15,467 nt of DNA. Source: Pirellulaceae bacterium. GTDB taxonomy: Bacteria; Planctomycetota; Planctomycetia; Pirellulales; Pirellulaceae. The stretch covers positions 1-15,467 of the forward strand of contig JABDKS010000770.1 of the NCBI GenBank assembly GCA_013002105.1. Reading direction: 5' to 3'. The notes beneath the pieces were generated by a model. That model worked only from the letters and a program-made list of their open reading frames with translations, was not told the origin of the DNA and did no database searches. Shown in pieces: positions 1-7,310 of this stretch. Made by a program: the position numbers and the translations under genes. Numbering within the stretch: position 1 is the first letter of the stretch; every line of letters starts with the position of its first letter.

Positions 1-2
1 AC

Positions 3-215
3 TTCAGCGTTCCCAGTCCAGCGGGCCTGAGCAGCACCTACGAGCGTCCGGCGGTGGTCACCGATGATGGCTTGGTCGTGCAAGTCCAGCCGGATTTCAA
101 CGCAGCGCTTTTCCGCGCAATGGTGACGATCAACGGTGGTGAACAGATCACGGAAAACCGGGATCAGTGGAAATTGATTTCCGACGGACGCGAGCGAGCG
201 GAGAAGAAACCGTGA
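3..215 (+). CDS. C-terminal end of an unidentified protein (5' truncated by window)
   Basis: An open frame enters from the left edge and ends at TGA 213-215, giving about 70 residues. The frame reads FSVPSPAGLSSTYERP at its start and ends in a basic/acidic tail (SDGRERAEKKP). The composition is that of a soluble protein, with no membrane segment and no metal or nucleotide motif that I recognise. The first two bases of the window belong to the preceding codon. It converges with the CPBP protease gene and is separated from it by a hairpin cassette. I do not recognise the family, so no function is given. That it is coding is supported by the unbroken frame and codon use like that of its neighbours. 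Confidence 0.6.
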   Translation, partial: FSVPSPAGLSSTYERPAVVTDDGLVVQVQPDFNAALFRAMVTINGGEQITENRDQWKLISDGRERAEKKP

Positions 216-275
216 TGTGACGATCACCGCGTCGTGAGCGCAGCATCCGCATTTTGAAGTTGCGCTCTTTGCTTC

Positions 276-366
276 ACACTCCCGCGTAGCGGGAGCGTCG
301 GACGCGGTAGCGGTCGGGGAGGGCCCTCTCCGGGCCTGAGAGCCCGACTCTCCCAAAGGGAGAGTG
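276..366. repeat. Multi-hairpin intergenic cassette (REP/BIME-like)
   Basis: This stretch of about 91 bp lies between two convergent genes and consists of four adjacent inverted repeats: ctcccgc/gcgggag (279-285 and 289-295, 3-nt loop), the 10-bp palindrome gagggccctc (319-328), cgggc/gcccg (331-335 and 342-346), and actctccc/gggagagt (347-354 and 358-365, 3-nt loop). The outer ends also mirror each other loosely (cactccc at the start, gggagagtg at the end). The layout matches dispersed palindromic elements that I associate with Rhodopirellula-type genomes; that link is from memory. The 347-365 hairpin, followed by a T-rich stretch, could also serve as a terminator for the upstream gene. Confidence 0.55.
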
Positions 367-380
367 ATTCTTTGTGTTCG
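347..380 (+). terminator. Possible intrinsic terminator of the upstream + strand gene
   Basis: A perfect 8-bp stem (actctccc 347-354, gggagagt 358-365) with a 3-nt AAA loop is followed by a moderately T-rich stretch (gattctttgtg, then a TTTT run near 381-384). The T tract is interrupted, so this is a weak terminator candidate. Because the hairpin belongs to the repeat cassette, its termination role is an inference from its place between convergent genes. Confidence 0.3.
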
Positions 381-524
381 ATTTTATTTCGTATTTTGCC
401 GAGTCAGACTCGATGTTCATCGCGAATGGCCCAACTTCAAAACCGGCGCGTCGGGTTACCGGAAAAACGCAACTGCAAAAAATCCGCGATGGGTGTGTCG
501 TTCGCCTAAGTCGCGGTCAATCGG

Positions 525-556
525 CAGTGCCGACGATCAGCAGTGCCGATGATCAG
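525..556. repeat. Tandem 16-bp direct repeat, two copies
   Basis: Two back-to-back 16-bp copies, cagtgccgacgatcag (525-540) and cagtgccgatgatcag (541-556), differ at one base. They lie just downstream of the stop codon of the CPBP protease gene, in non-coding DNA. No function is apparent; slippage duplication is the simplest explanation. Confidence 0.7.
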
Positions 557-572
557 GCGAGTCTGCCTTGGC

Positions 573-1277
573 TCAGTCGGATGAACCATCCTCGATGCTA
601 CGGCCGGTCAGAATCAATTGCGCGGCGTCGTAAGCGGCGTGGGCGGCGATCGGAACCAGTAGGTTCCCCGTGTAGATCAATAACAGGCCAAAGTAAAGTC
701 CCATCAGCGCGGCCAAGAAGACATAAAGTTTGCTGATCGGATGCACCATTCCAAACGCAATGGAGGACGCTACCAAGGCGGCACCCAATTCGATGACGCT
801 TGGTTCACCACCCGATCCAGACGCCAAAAAATACATTAGCCAACCGCGAAACAAAAGTTCTTCGCCAACACCGGCGCAGATGCTGATCAAAATCAATTCC
901 ACGCCGCGCAATTGCAACAGCGTTTTGAACATCCCATCTTCGCTCAGTCGTTCCAAGTTGCGAACGCTTTGGGCAGGAATTCGGCGGACGAGTTCGATGA
1001 ATAGAAAAACCGGTACCGCGGCGAGGCAGCCGATCAAGATTCCGGACACGACCGGCCAGACGCTTTCGCCGGTCAAATCGGGGATCATCGCTCGCGCATC
1101 GGGACCGAGCGTCCAGCCAAGCAAGATTGCCAAGCCACCGAGTGCAAGTTCGAATACGACCGCAGCGACAAATACATCGTCGGGGGATTGCTGCAGCGAT
1201 TCGTCAGGCTGATCCGTCAACGTTTGGTGCCGATGGGAGATTACGTGTTGAACTAGAACGACAAGTCGCATTAACAC
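573..1277 (-). CDS. CPBP-family (CAAX/Abi) intramembrane metalloprotease
   Basis: This 234-residue polytopic membrane protein has the three motifs of the CPBP (CAAX protease and bacteriocin-processing) family: EELLFRG with E139, E140 and R144; FGMVHP with F175 and H179; and HAAYD with H213 and D217. In the type II CAAX prenyl endopeptidase family the glutamates and histidines bind a catalytic metal inside the membrane. Hydrophobic segments lie near residues 36-55, 74-96, 126-150, 162-175, 183-203 and 205-222. The frame opens at GTG (1275-1277), with ATG two codons later (1269-1271); an in-frame stop at 1323-1325 limits further extension. Bacterial members act in signal-peptide or bacteriocin processing or have unknown substrates, and nothing nearby names one here. 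It is divergent from folK. The family call is firm; the substrate is unknown. Confidence 0.88.
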   Translation of the reverse strand: MLMRLVVLVQHVISHRHQTLTDQPDESLQQSPDDVFVAAVVFELALGGLAILLGWTLGPDARAMIPDLTGESVWPVVSGILIGCLAAVPVFLFIELVRRIPAQSVRNLERLSEDGMFKTLLQLRGVELILISICAGVGEELLFRGWLMYFLASGSGGEPSVIELGAALVASSIAFGMVHPISKLYVFLAALMGLYFGLLLIYTGNLLVPIAAHAAYDAAQLILTGRSIEDGSSD

Positions 1278-1574
1278 GGCGGGCCAGTTGGACCGCTGCG
1301 ACCGTTTGATGCTCCGCCACCATTATGGCATGGAAATCCGTTGCGCGGGATCGAGTGTGATAAGTTGCCGCGCATCAAGCCCAATGGCAATGATTTGGGG
1401 CGTCGATCGGTTTGGATGAAACGCGGAACCGAGCGACTTGACACGATCACGCAAGGTCGAGGTTATCGTGCTTGTCAAATTGTTGGACAGAATATTGCAT
1501 ATTGCTGGAAAGAATATTGGGCTAGCATCGCTCACATGCTTCTGCTGGCCACGCGTGGACAATAAAGTGAATGG
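1278..1574. promoter_or_regulatory. Divergent intergenic region between the CPBP protease gene and folK
   Basis: This gap of about 300 bp must hold promoters for two divergent genes. An AT-rich block at 1470-1520 contains the small palindrome aatat-tgc-atatt (1491-1503) and TTGTCA/TTGGAC-like hexamers (1472-1477, 1483-1488), but none is spaced well from a good -10 box. I see no RNA gene and no convincing small ORF here. The promoter assignment rests on context only. Confidence 0.3.
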
Positions 1575-2657
1575 ATGATGTCTTCGAATGCCGAATCCGC
1601 AAATGAGTCGCGAGCCAAGTCGCAATGTTTGATCAGTTTTGGCAGTAATCTTGGTGATCGCGCCGATTTGATCGCCGAAGCGGCTGGGAGGATCGCGATC
1701 TCGCCGCTCGCGAGCGGGTATGGCGGGCTGCGTACGAGCCGGCTGTTCGAGACTCCACCGATTGGTGGACCTGGCGGCCAAGATCCTTTTCTCAATGCGA
1801 TCGGTGCATTCGGCACCGACGCAACGGCGCGCGACGTCTTAGCGTTGCTGCAAGATCTGGAAAATGAATTGGGTCGGCAGCGTCGACGGCGTTGGGACGC
1901 TCGTTCAATTGATTTGGACGTTGTGCTCCATGGTGAATTAGTTGGCGGGGGGACTGGTTTGATTGTGCCGCATCCTCGATACACAGCGCGTCAGTTCGTT
2001 TTGCAACCAGCCTGTGACGTGGCCCCGCATTATCGCGACCCGCGTTTTGGTTGGACGCTGGAGCGATTGGCCAAGCACTTATCGGCCGGCGTGCCATCGT
2101 TGGCGCTGACAGGCGGCGATTTTCAAACGCGTCAGCGGTTGATTCAGCGATTGAGTGCTGAGCATGGCATTACGACGTTTGCGGCCAAGCAAATTTCCGA
2201 GCCGATGGACGTTGTTGGTAACGCGCCGGCGCCGTCACCATTGCCAGTGCACGAATCGACGCCTGCCAGGTTGGGCCTCGACCAGGCTGGGGCGGCGGAA
2301 AACGAGGCAAAGTACAACAAGCCACGCACTGATGAGCCACAAAATTTCGACGGCGAGCCGATCGCGGTGACCGGCGTTACCCCGTGGGTGGCAGCGTATA
2401 TCCCGCCGCTGCCGCCGCTTGAGAGTGAAGCGACCGATGCGGCGACGGTTCCCAGGTTGGTGGCGAGATTGCAGCGAACGACCCCACAAACGCGATGGCC
2501 AGCGCCGCATCAAATGTGGCCGACCGGATGGAGATGGCCTGAGTATCGTCTGGAAGTCGACGATTTGGATTGGGCTGTCAAGGAGATCCTTTCGGCGCTC
2601 GAATCGATGCGATGCCCGCTCGCAGCAGTGACAAACGACGGTCAATGGTGGCGTTGA
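1575..2657 (+). CDS. folK: HPPK (2-amino-4-hydroxy-6-hydroxymethyldihydropteridine pyrophosphokinase) with a long C-terminal extension
   Basis: HPPK transfers pyrophosphate from ATP to 6-hydroxymethyl-dihydropterin in folate synthesis. Residues about 16-168 form the HPPK domain: FGSNLGDR at 22-29, the pterin-side loop FETPPIGGPGGQDPFLNA at 58-75, the catalytic stretch RWDARSIDLDVVLHG at 106-120 with the IDLD metal ligands, and VPHPRYTARQFVLQPACDVA at 131-150. Typical HPPKs are about 160 residues; this protein has 360. The remaining ~190 residues hold a Pro/Glu-rich middle (210-290) between two kinase-like edges: SLALTGGDFQTRQRLIQRLS (175-194), which resembles a P-loop start without its GKT/GKS, and YRLEVDDLDWAVKEILSALE (324-343), which resembles the end of a P-loop kinase. 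Start is ATG at 1575, with a second ATG at 1578; there is no clear Shine-Dalgarno. The HPPK call is firm; the origin of the extension is an inference. Confidence 0.9.
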   Translation: MMSSNAESANESRAKSQCLISFGSNLGDRADLIAEAAGRIAISPLASGYGGLRTSRLFETPPIGGPGGQDPFLNAIGAFGTDATARDVLALLQDLENELGRQRRRRWDARSIDLDVVLHGELVGGGTGLIVPHPRYTARQFVLQPACDVAPHYRDPRFGWTLERLAKHLSAGVPSLALTGGDFQTRQRLIQRLSAEHGITTFAAKQISEPMDVVGNAPAPSPLPVHESTPARLGLDQAGAAENEAKYNKPRTDEPQNFDGEPIAVTGVTPWVAAYIPPLPPLESEATDAATVPRLVARLQRTTPQTRWPAPHQMWPTGWRWPEYRLEVDDLDWAVKEILSALESMRCPLAAVTNDGQWWR

Positions 2658-3030
2658 ATCGCGAGGCGGACAGCAATGGAGGTCCGACGACTCCGCGTGG
2701 CCGTTTCGGCAATGGGCCTTGATCGCGAAACCGCGTCGACCACTTCATGCGTTTGCCACGCAATGCAGCCGCACCAAATTCTCTAGTCCCCCGAGTTGCA
2801 CGCCTGTTCCAACGACGCGCGCGGCATTACCATTTGGATGCGACACATTGCCACGTCGTGCGTTTGGCTGTGACGATCTGTTCTGCGACACAATGTCGCT
2901 TGAATGGTCGCTGCCCTTGCCATTTTTATAGCGCGAGCACGATACTGGTCATTGTGAGCAAGATTGCTTCTATTCCTTCGCCATTTTCGTGACATTCAGG
3001 TCCGCGTTTTTCGAGCGGTATCGCACCATC
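2658..3030. other. Gene-free region upstream of the respiratory operon
   Basis: These ~370 bp follow folK and precede the chosen actA start. Short open frames occur on both strands but overlap one another, lack recognisable domains and have no ribosome-binding sites, so I do not call them genes. No strong terminator hairpin follows folK. The region is the natural place for the promoter of the downstream operon. Confidence 0.5.
2917..2946 (+). promoter_or_regulatory. Candidate sigma-70-type promoter of the ACIII operon
   Basis: TTGCCA (2917-2922) and GATACT (2941-2946) are separated by 18 bp. They match the -35 consensus at 5 of 6 and the -10 consensus at 4 of 6 positions, about 85 bp before the chosen actA start. 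Matches of this quality occur by chance, and planctomycete promoters are poorly defined, so this is a weak prediction. Confidence 0.25.
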
Positions 3031-3723
3031 ATGCAACGGTTTTTGTTTCCACGTTGGGTCAATCCCTTCCTGCTCGTATTGGGTGCCGCCATCGCTGGTG
3101 GTGGTCTCTTTGCTGCGGCGATGGGTGGTTTGATCACCGATCCGGTCACTTTGAATATCGGGTACCAACCCGAACAGCCAGTTCCATTTAGTCACGCGAT
3201 TCACGCGGGCCAACTAAAAATGGACTGTCGGTATTGTCACAACACCGTATTCGACGCGGCCCACGCGGCGATTCCACCGACGGCGACATGTATCAATTGT
3301 CACAGTCCGGCTGATGATCAGGGTGGTGGCACGGCATTGGCCGCGGTCCACGCCAACAGTGACAAGCTGAAACCGATTCATGAGAGTTGGAAAACGGGGA
3401 AGAGCATGGCGTGGAAACGCGTCCACAATCTTCCTGAGTACGTTTTCTTTAACCATGCTGCCCACGTTAATTCAGGTGTTAGTTGCAAAACCTGTCACGG
3501 ACGTATCGACCAAATGGAAGTCGTCTATCAGCACGAAGAGCTCTCGATGGCCTGGTGTATCACCTGCCACCGAAATCCTGATCCTCACCTGCGTCCCAAA
3601 GAGTTTGTGACCAAGTTGGATTGGAAGCCCGACGCGGACTGGGATCAGGAAGCGTTTGCGAAACAGGCTCGCGAAGAACAGAACATCAACCCGCAAGTTA
3701 GCTGTGCTATTTGTCATCGCTAA
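3031..3723 (+). CDS. actA: Alternative complex III subunit ActA, pentaheme cytochrome c
   Basis: ActA is the multiheme c-type cytochrome of alternative complex III, a menaquinol:electron-acceptor oxidoreductase that replaces the bc1 complex. Five CXXCH sites are visible: CRYCH (66-70), CINCH (87-91), CKTCH (152-156), CITCH (176-180) and CAICH (225-229), the last ending one residue before the C-terminus. One hydrophobic segment (about 11-35) follows MQRFLFPRWVNP and anchors the protein, placing the hemes in the periplasm. Extra histidines (H55, H58, H142, H145, H168) are candidate distal ligands. ATG 3031 is preferred because the basic-aromatic N-terminus followed directly by the TM is usual for ActA; an in-frame GTG at 2989 would add 14 residues. 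It is the first gene of the operon, with actB 72 bp downstream and a hairpin in the gap. Confidence 0.92.
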   Translation: MQRFLFPRWVNPFLLVLGAAIAGGGLFAAAMGGLITDPVTLNIGYQPEQPVPFSHAIHAGQLKMDCRYCHNTVFDAAHAAIPPTATCINCHSPADDQGGGTALAAVHANSDKLKPIHESWKTGKSMAWKRVHNLPEYVFFNHAAHVNSGVSCKTCHGRIDQMEVVYQHEELSMAWCITCHRNPDPHLRPKEFVTKLDWKPDADWDQEAFAKQAREEQNINPQVSCAICHR

Positions 3724-3724
3724 G

Positions 3725-3744
3725 TCATTCAACTGTTTGAATGA
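3725..3744 (+). other. Hairpin in the actA-actB gap
   Basis: A perfect 8-bp inverted repeat, tcattcaa (3725-3732) and ttgaatga (3737-3744) with a 4-nt loop, begins one base after the actA stop codon. No T run follows, so it is unlikely to be an intrinsic terminator. It could stabilise the 3' end of an actA transcript. Confidence 0.5.
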
Positions 3745-3795
3745 GCGATGACTTGAAATGCCATACCACGTACACAATCGAAGCCACTTTTGGAT

Positions 3796-6700
3796 ATGAC
3801 CTCGCACAATCCAACACCATCCGATTCAATGCAATCCGGCGCAGCGACGCAGGCACAAGACGCGTCGGAGCGTCCCCGGTACTGGCGTAGTCTGTCGGAA
3901 TTGAATCGCGATCAAGATTTCAATCAGTATTTGCATCGCGAGTTTCCGGTGGCGGCATCGGAGTTCCCCGAAGGCGTGTCGCGTCGTCGCTGGATCAAAT
4001 TGATGGGAGCGTCATTCGCAATGGCGGGCGTTGCCGGATGTCGCTATCCCGAGGAAACGATTGCTCCCTTTGTGATTCGACCCGAAGGACGGATACCGGG
4101 CGAAGACTATTTTCGAGCCACGAATTTCGAGCTTGCCGATCGCGTTTACAACCTGTTGATACGGTGTGTGGACGGCCGTCCACTGAAGATCGAGCCGAAT
4201 AATGACCACCCGTCGGGTGGTGGAACAGACGCCTTCTCGCAAGCTTCCATTCTGACGCTGTACGATCCCGATCGTTCACGTGGCGACGAAGGTTTCTTGC
4301 GGCACCTGCGCGATGGCGGCGAACGTCGATACGAAGTGAACTGGAATGAATTTGATCCGGTCGCCAAACGTATCGTTAGCGAAGCCGAAGGCAAAAGCGA
4401 TGGCGCCCGTTTCGCTCTGCTAATCGGACCAACGTCTTCACCGTCGACGGTTCGGCTATTGGGTGCACTGAAAAAGCGATTGCCCAAAGCAACGATCGCT
4501 CAGTACGACGGCGTATTCGGTGATACGATGCGTCGCGCGACCAGCAAAGTTTTCGGTAAACCTGCCAAGCAGGTTCTGGATCTGAGTAAAGCCAAGGTCA
4601 TTGTCACGCTGCAAGCAGACATATTGGGGCACGACCGCGGCCTGATTAACAACGCACGCACGTTTGTCGAAAACCGCGATCCCACTACCGGCGAGATGAG
4701 CCGTTTGTATGTGGTCGAAGGTGGTTATACGGCGACCGGCGCGGCAGCTGATTCACGGCTGGCACTGCGTCCAAGTCAAATGAAGGCGGTGCTGAGCGAA
4801 TTGGGGCGTCGCGTCAAAGCGATCACCAGTGGCGAAAGTCATAGCCACGGCGACATGAAAACGCCGTACGACGAAATTCCCGCGTCCGAACGGTTGGAGC
4901 GTTTCCTTGACGCGATGGCACACGATGTCGCCGACGCCGGGGCCGAGGCCGTTGTGGTCGTCGGTGACCATTTGGGCGACGATGCGGTTGCGGCCGGAAT
5001 CGCGATGAACAAAACGCTTGGATCATTGGGCACGATTCAGAAGTTCACGCCGCAAGTCGACGGCGAACTTGGTGAATTGGCGTCGTTGAGCGAACTGACC
5101 GACAAAATGAACCAAGGCGAGATCGATTCGTTGTTGGTGATCGGCGGAAATCCCGTTTCGACCGCAACTGGCGATGTCGATTTCCTGAGCGCATTACGCA
5201 AGGTACAAGATTCGATTTACCTGGGCGAATATGACGACGAAACCGGCGTCGCTTGTAAGTGGTCGATTCCGCTGGCGCACCCATTGGAATCCTGGGGCGA
5301 TGTGATCGACGATCAAGGTTACTACGGGATTTGCCAACCGCAGATTCTGCCTTTATTGGGTGGGCGTACCGTCGCCGAAGTTCTTGCGATCATGCTGGGC
5401 GAAGATGAAACCAGTCCGATGGCGATTACCCGGCGCACGGCTGATGCGATTGCCGGGAGTTCGCTGAGCGATCGCCAGTGGCGTCAATTGCTGCACGATG
5501 GTTATTCCGACGACATCACGATCCAAGGCGATGAACTGTCCGCCAGTGGCGAAGCAGGCCAGTTGACCAAGGACGCGCCGGTCGCGATTTCCGGCGACCA
5601 GATCGACCAGAATGATTTTGAGGTCATATTCGTTCCTGCTGACGGACTGTATGACGGTCGCTTTGCCAACAATGGTTGGCTGCAGGAAATGCCACAAACG
5701 TTGACCAAGATGTGCTGGGATAACGCGGCCATCCTGAGTCCGGCAACCGCCAAGGCGCTTGGTATCTCACACGGTCTGACGATCGCACTGCGTGTGGGCG
5801 ACGCCAAAGTGCAGTTGCCTGCTTACGTGATGCCCGGTTGTGCACCCGGCGTCGTGACGGTCCAAATTGGCTACGGTCGAACTCAAGTTGGAAATGTCGG
5901 CGGCAATTTGCCCAAAGACATTCCGTCGGTCGGTGTCGACGTTTCTCCGATTCGCACCAGCGAAGCCATGTTGGTCGCCTACGCGGTCGAGGCGCGTCCG
6001 AATTACGACGAATACGAGATCGCGACGACTCAAGATCACTGGGCGATCGACGAAGGCGGAATGAAGGAAACCGAATCGCGAAGCTATTCGCTGATTCGCG
6101 AGGGCACGAAGGCATTGTTTGACAAAGTGCCTCAGTTTGCCGAAGCCGCCCCCAAGGAGCCGCACGTTCCACATGTGGGTGATCATGGTTCGCCGTTCAC
6201 CGAACCAATCTACGATATCGAAGAAACACCCGTGGACAGCTTCGAGGCTCGCTTGCCCCAGTGGGGTATGGCGATCGACTTGAGCAAATGCATTGGCTGT
6301 AACGCGTGCGTGATCGCTTGTCAGAGCGAAAACAACGTGCCGATCGTCGGCCGCGAGCAAGTTCTCAATAGTCGCGAGATGCACTGGTTGCGAATCGATC
6401 GCTATTTCCAAGGCAACGAAGATAACGCGGATATTGTTCAGCAGCCGGTTGCCTGCATGCATTGCGAGACGGCTCCCTGCGAACAAGTCTGTCCCGTCGC
6501 AGCGACGGTCCACACTCAGGAAGGGATCAATGCGATGGCTTACAACCGTTGCATCGGCACCCGTTATTGTGCCAACAACTGTCCCTTCAAGGTGCGTCGC
6601 TTCAACTACTTCAATTACAACGAAGAAGTCGGTGTGGGATACGGCGTCAAGTCGTTCCCGGGAACGTTGGAGTCGGCCAATCGCAAGCTACAAGCGTTGG

Positions 6701-7218
6701 TGATGAATCCCGAAGTGACCGTCCGTGGTCGAGGGGTCATGGAAAAATGCACCTACTGCATCCAGCGGGTCGAAAAAGCCAAGATCGAAGCTCGCAAGGA
6801 TGGTGGTCGGATGATCGGGGACGGTGATGTGGAGACGGCATGCCAAGCGGCTTGTCCGTCGACCGCGATCGTGTTTGGGAATTTGACCAACCCGGATGCC
6901 GAAGTCAGCAAGTTGCACGAGGATCCGCGAAGCTACGGAATGTTGAGCCAGTTGAACGTCAAACCGAGAACAGAATTCCTGGCTCGCGTTCGTAATCCTC
7001 ACCCAACATTGATGACGTCGGTGCAGATCAAAGATCTCAAGGAGATCACGGCGCCGCACCACCACGGCAAGCACAGCGAAGCAGGTCACGATCACGAAGG
7101 CGAAGCAGGTCACGGTCACGAAGGCGAAGATGATCACGGTCACCACGATGAGGGCCATGATGACAAAGGTCACGACGATCACGCCGCAGCCGGCGAACAC
7201 AACGAAGCGAAACACTAA
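3796..7218 (+). CDS. actB: Alternative complex III subunit ActB, Tat-exported molybdopterin-like/iron-sulfur protein
   Basis: ActB carries the iron-sulfur relay of ACIII. The N-terminus has a conserved pre-Tat segment (YWRSLSELNRDQDF, 29-42), then SRRRWIKLMGA (62-72) as a twin-arginine signal and VAGC (79-82) as a lipobox, so it is probably a Tat-exported lipoprotein. Residues ~85-740 resemble a molybdopterin oxidoreductase that in ACIII is known to lack the cofactor. Residues ~820-1060 form a PsrB/NrfC-like four-cluster domain: C832/C835/C838/C842, C887/C890/C895/C899, C919/C925/C929 and C985/C988/C1016/C1020. The third motif reads CIGTRYC, with Thr where a fourth Cys would be, as expected for a [3Fe-4S] site. 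The C-terminus (1088-1140) is a His/Asp/Glu/Gly tail. ATG 3796 is preferred to an in-frame TTG at 3790. The usual separate B1 and B2 parts are fused here, as in other ACIII. Confidence 0.93.
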   Translation: MTSHNPTPSDSMQSGAATQAQDASERPRYWRSLSELNRDQDFNQYLHREFPVAASEFPEGVSRRRWIKLMGASFAMAGVAGCRYPEETIAPFVIRPEGRIPGEDYFRATNFELADRVYNLLIRCVDGRPLKIEPNNDHPSGGGTDAFSQASILTLYDPDRSRGDEGFLRHLRDGGERRYEVNWNEFDPVAKRIVSEAEGKSDGARFALLIGPTSSPSTVRLLGALKKRLPKATIAQYDGVFGDTMRRATSKVFGKPAKQVLDLSKAKVIVTLQADILGHDRGLINNARTFVENRDPTTGEMSRLYVVEGGYTATGAAADSRLALRPSQMKAVLSELGRRVKAITSGESHSHGDMKTPYDEIPASERLERFLDAMAHDVADAGAEAVVVVGDHLGDDAVAAGIAMNKTLGSLGTIQKFTPQVDGELGELASLSELTDKMNQGEIDSLLVIGGNPVSTATGDVDFLSALRKVQDSIYLGEYDDETGVACKWSIPLAHPLESWGDVIDDQGYYGICQPQILPLLGGRTVAEVLAIMLGEDETSPMAITRRTADAIAGSSLSDRQWRQLLHDGYSDDITIQGDELSASGEAGQLTKDAPVAISGDQIDQNDFEVIFVPADGLYDGRFANNGWLQEMPQTLTKMCWDNAAILSPATAKALGISHGLTIALRVGDAKVQLPAYVMPGCAPGVVTVQIGYGRTQVGNVGGNLPKDIPSVGVDVSPIRTSEAMLVAYAVEARPNYDEYEIATTQDHWAIDEGGMKETESRSYSLIREGTKALFDKVPQFAEAAPKEPHVPHVGDHGSPFTEPIYDIEETPVDSFEARLPQWGMAIDLSKCIGCNACVIACQSENNVPIVGREQVLNSREMHWLRIDRYFQGNEDNADIVQQPVACMHCETAPCEQVCPVAATVHTQEGINAMAYNRCIGTRYCANNCPFKVRRFNYFNYNEEVGVGYGVKSFPGTLESANRKLQALVMNPEVTVRGRGVMEKCTYCIQRVEKAKIEARKDGGRMIGDGDVETACQAACPSTAIVFGNLTNPDAEVSKLHEDPRSYGMLSQLNVKPRTEFLARVRNPHPTLMTSVQIKDLKEITAPHHHGKHSEAGHDHEGEAGHGHEGEDDHGHHDEGHDDKGHDDHAAAGEHNEAKH
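7078..7125 (+). repeat. 24-bp tandem repeat in the ActB histidine-rich tail
   Basis: Two adjacent 24-bp units (7078-7101 and 7102-7125) differ at one base and encode EAGHDHEG and EAGHGHEG. They lie inside the 53-residue His/Asp/Glu-rich tail of ActB. The near identity at DNA level points to a recent slippage duplication. Confidence 0.85.
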
Positions 7219-7233
7219 GACGACATACCATCA

Positions 7234-7268
7234 GGCGGATGGGCGATCGATTCGCCGATCTGGCCGCC
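7234..7268 (+). other. Nested imperfect hairpin in the actB-actC gap
   Basis: An outer pair ggcgg (7234-7238) and ccgcc (7264-7268) encloses an inner pair ggcga (7242-7246) and tcgcc (7252-7256). It is less perfect than the other junction hairpins and has no T run. A role in transcript stability is speculative. Confidence 0.3.
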
Positions 7269-7310
7269 AACGAATTCAATTTATCACTACCTTTGCAATA
7301 GACTTTTCCC

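Noticed and set aside
364..736. Small + strand frames downstream of the hairpin cassette
   Set aside because: They run into the CPBP gene on the opposite strand, overlap each other in different frames and have no domain or ribosome-binding site.
1323..1781. 152-codon open frame on the - strand between the CPBP gene and folK
   Set aside because: It overlaps the start and HPPK motifs of folK, has no domain, and reads as low-complexity basic sequence.
2719..2995. Short overlapping frames in the actA upstream region
   Set aside because: Several frames on both strands are open by chance; none has a start signal or recognisable sequence.
5767..6513. 248-codon open frame on the - strand inside actB
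   Set aside because: It lies opposite the iron-sulfur domain of actB, which has clear motifs. The reverse-frame product has no recognisable domain, and long reverse frames are expected opposite GC-biased coding DNA.
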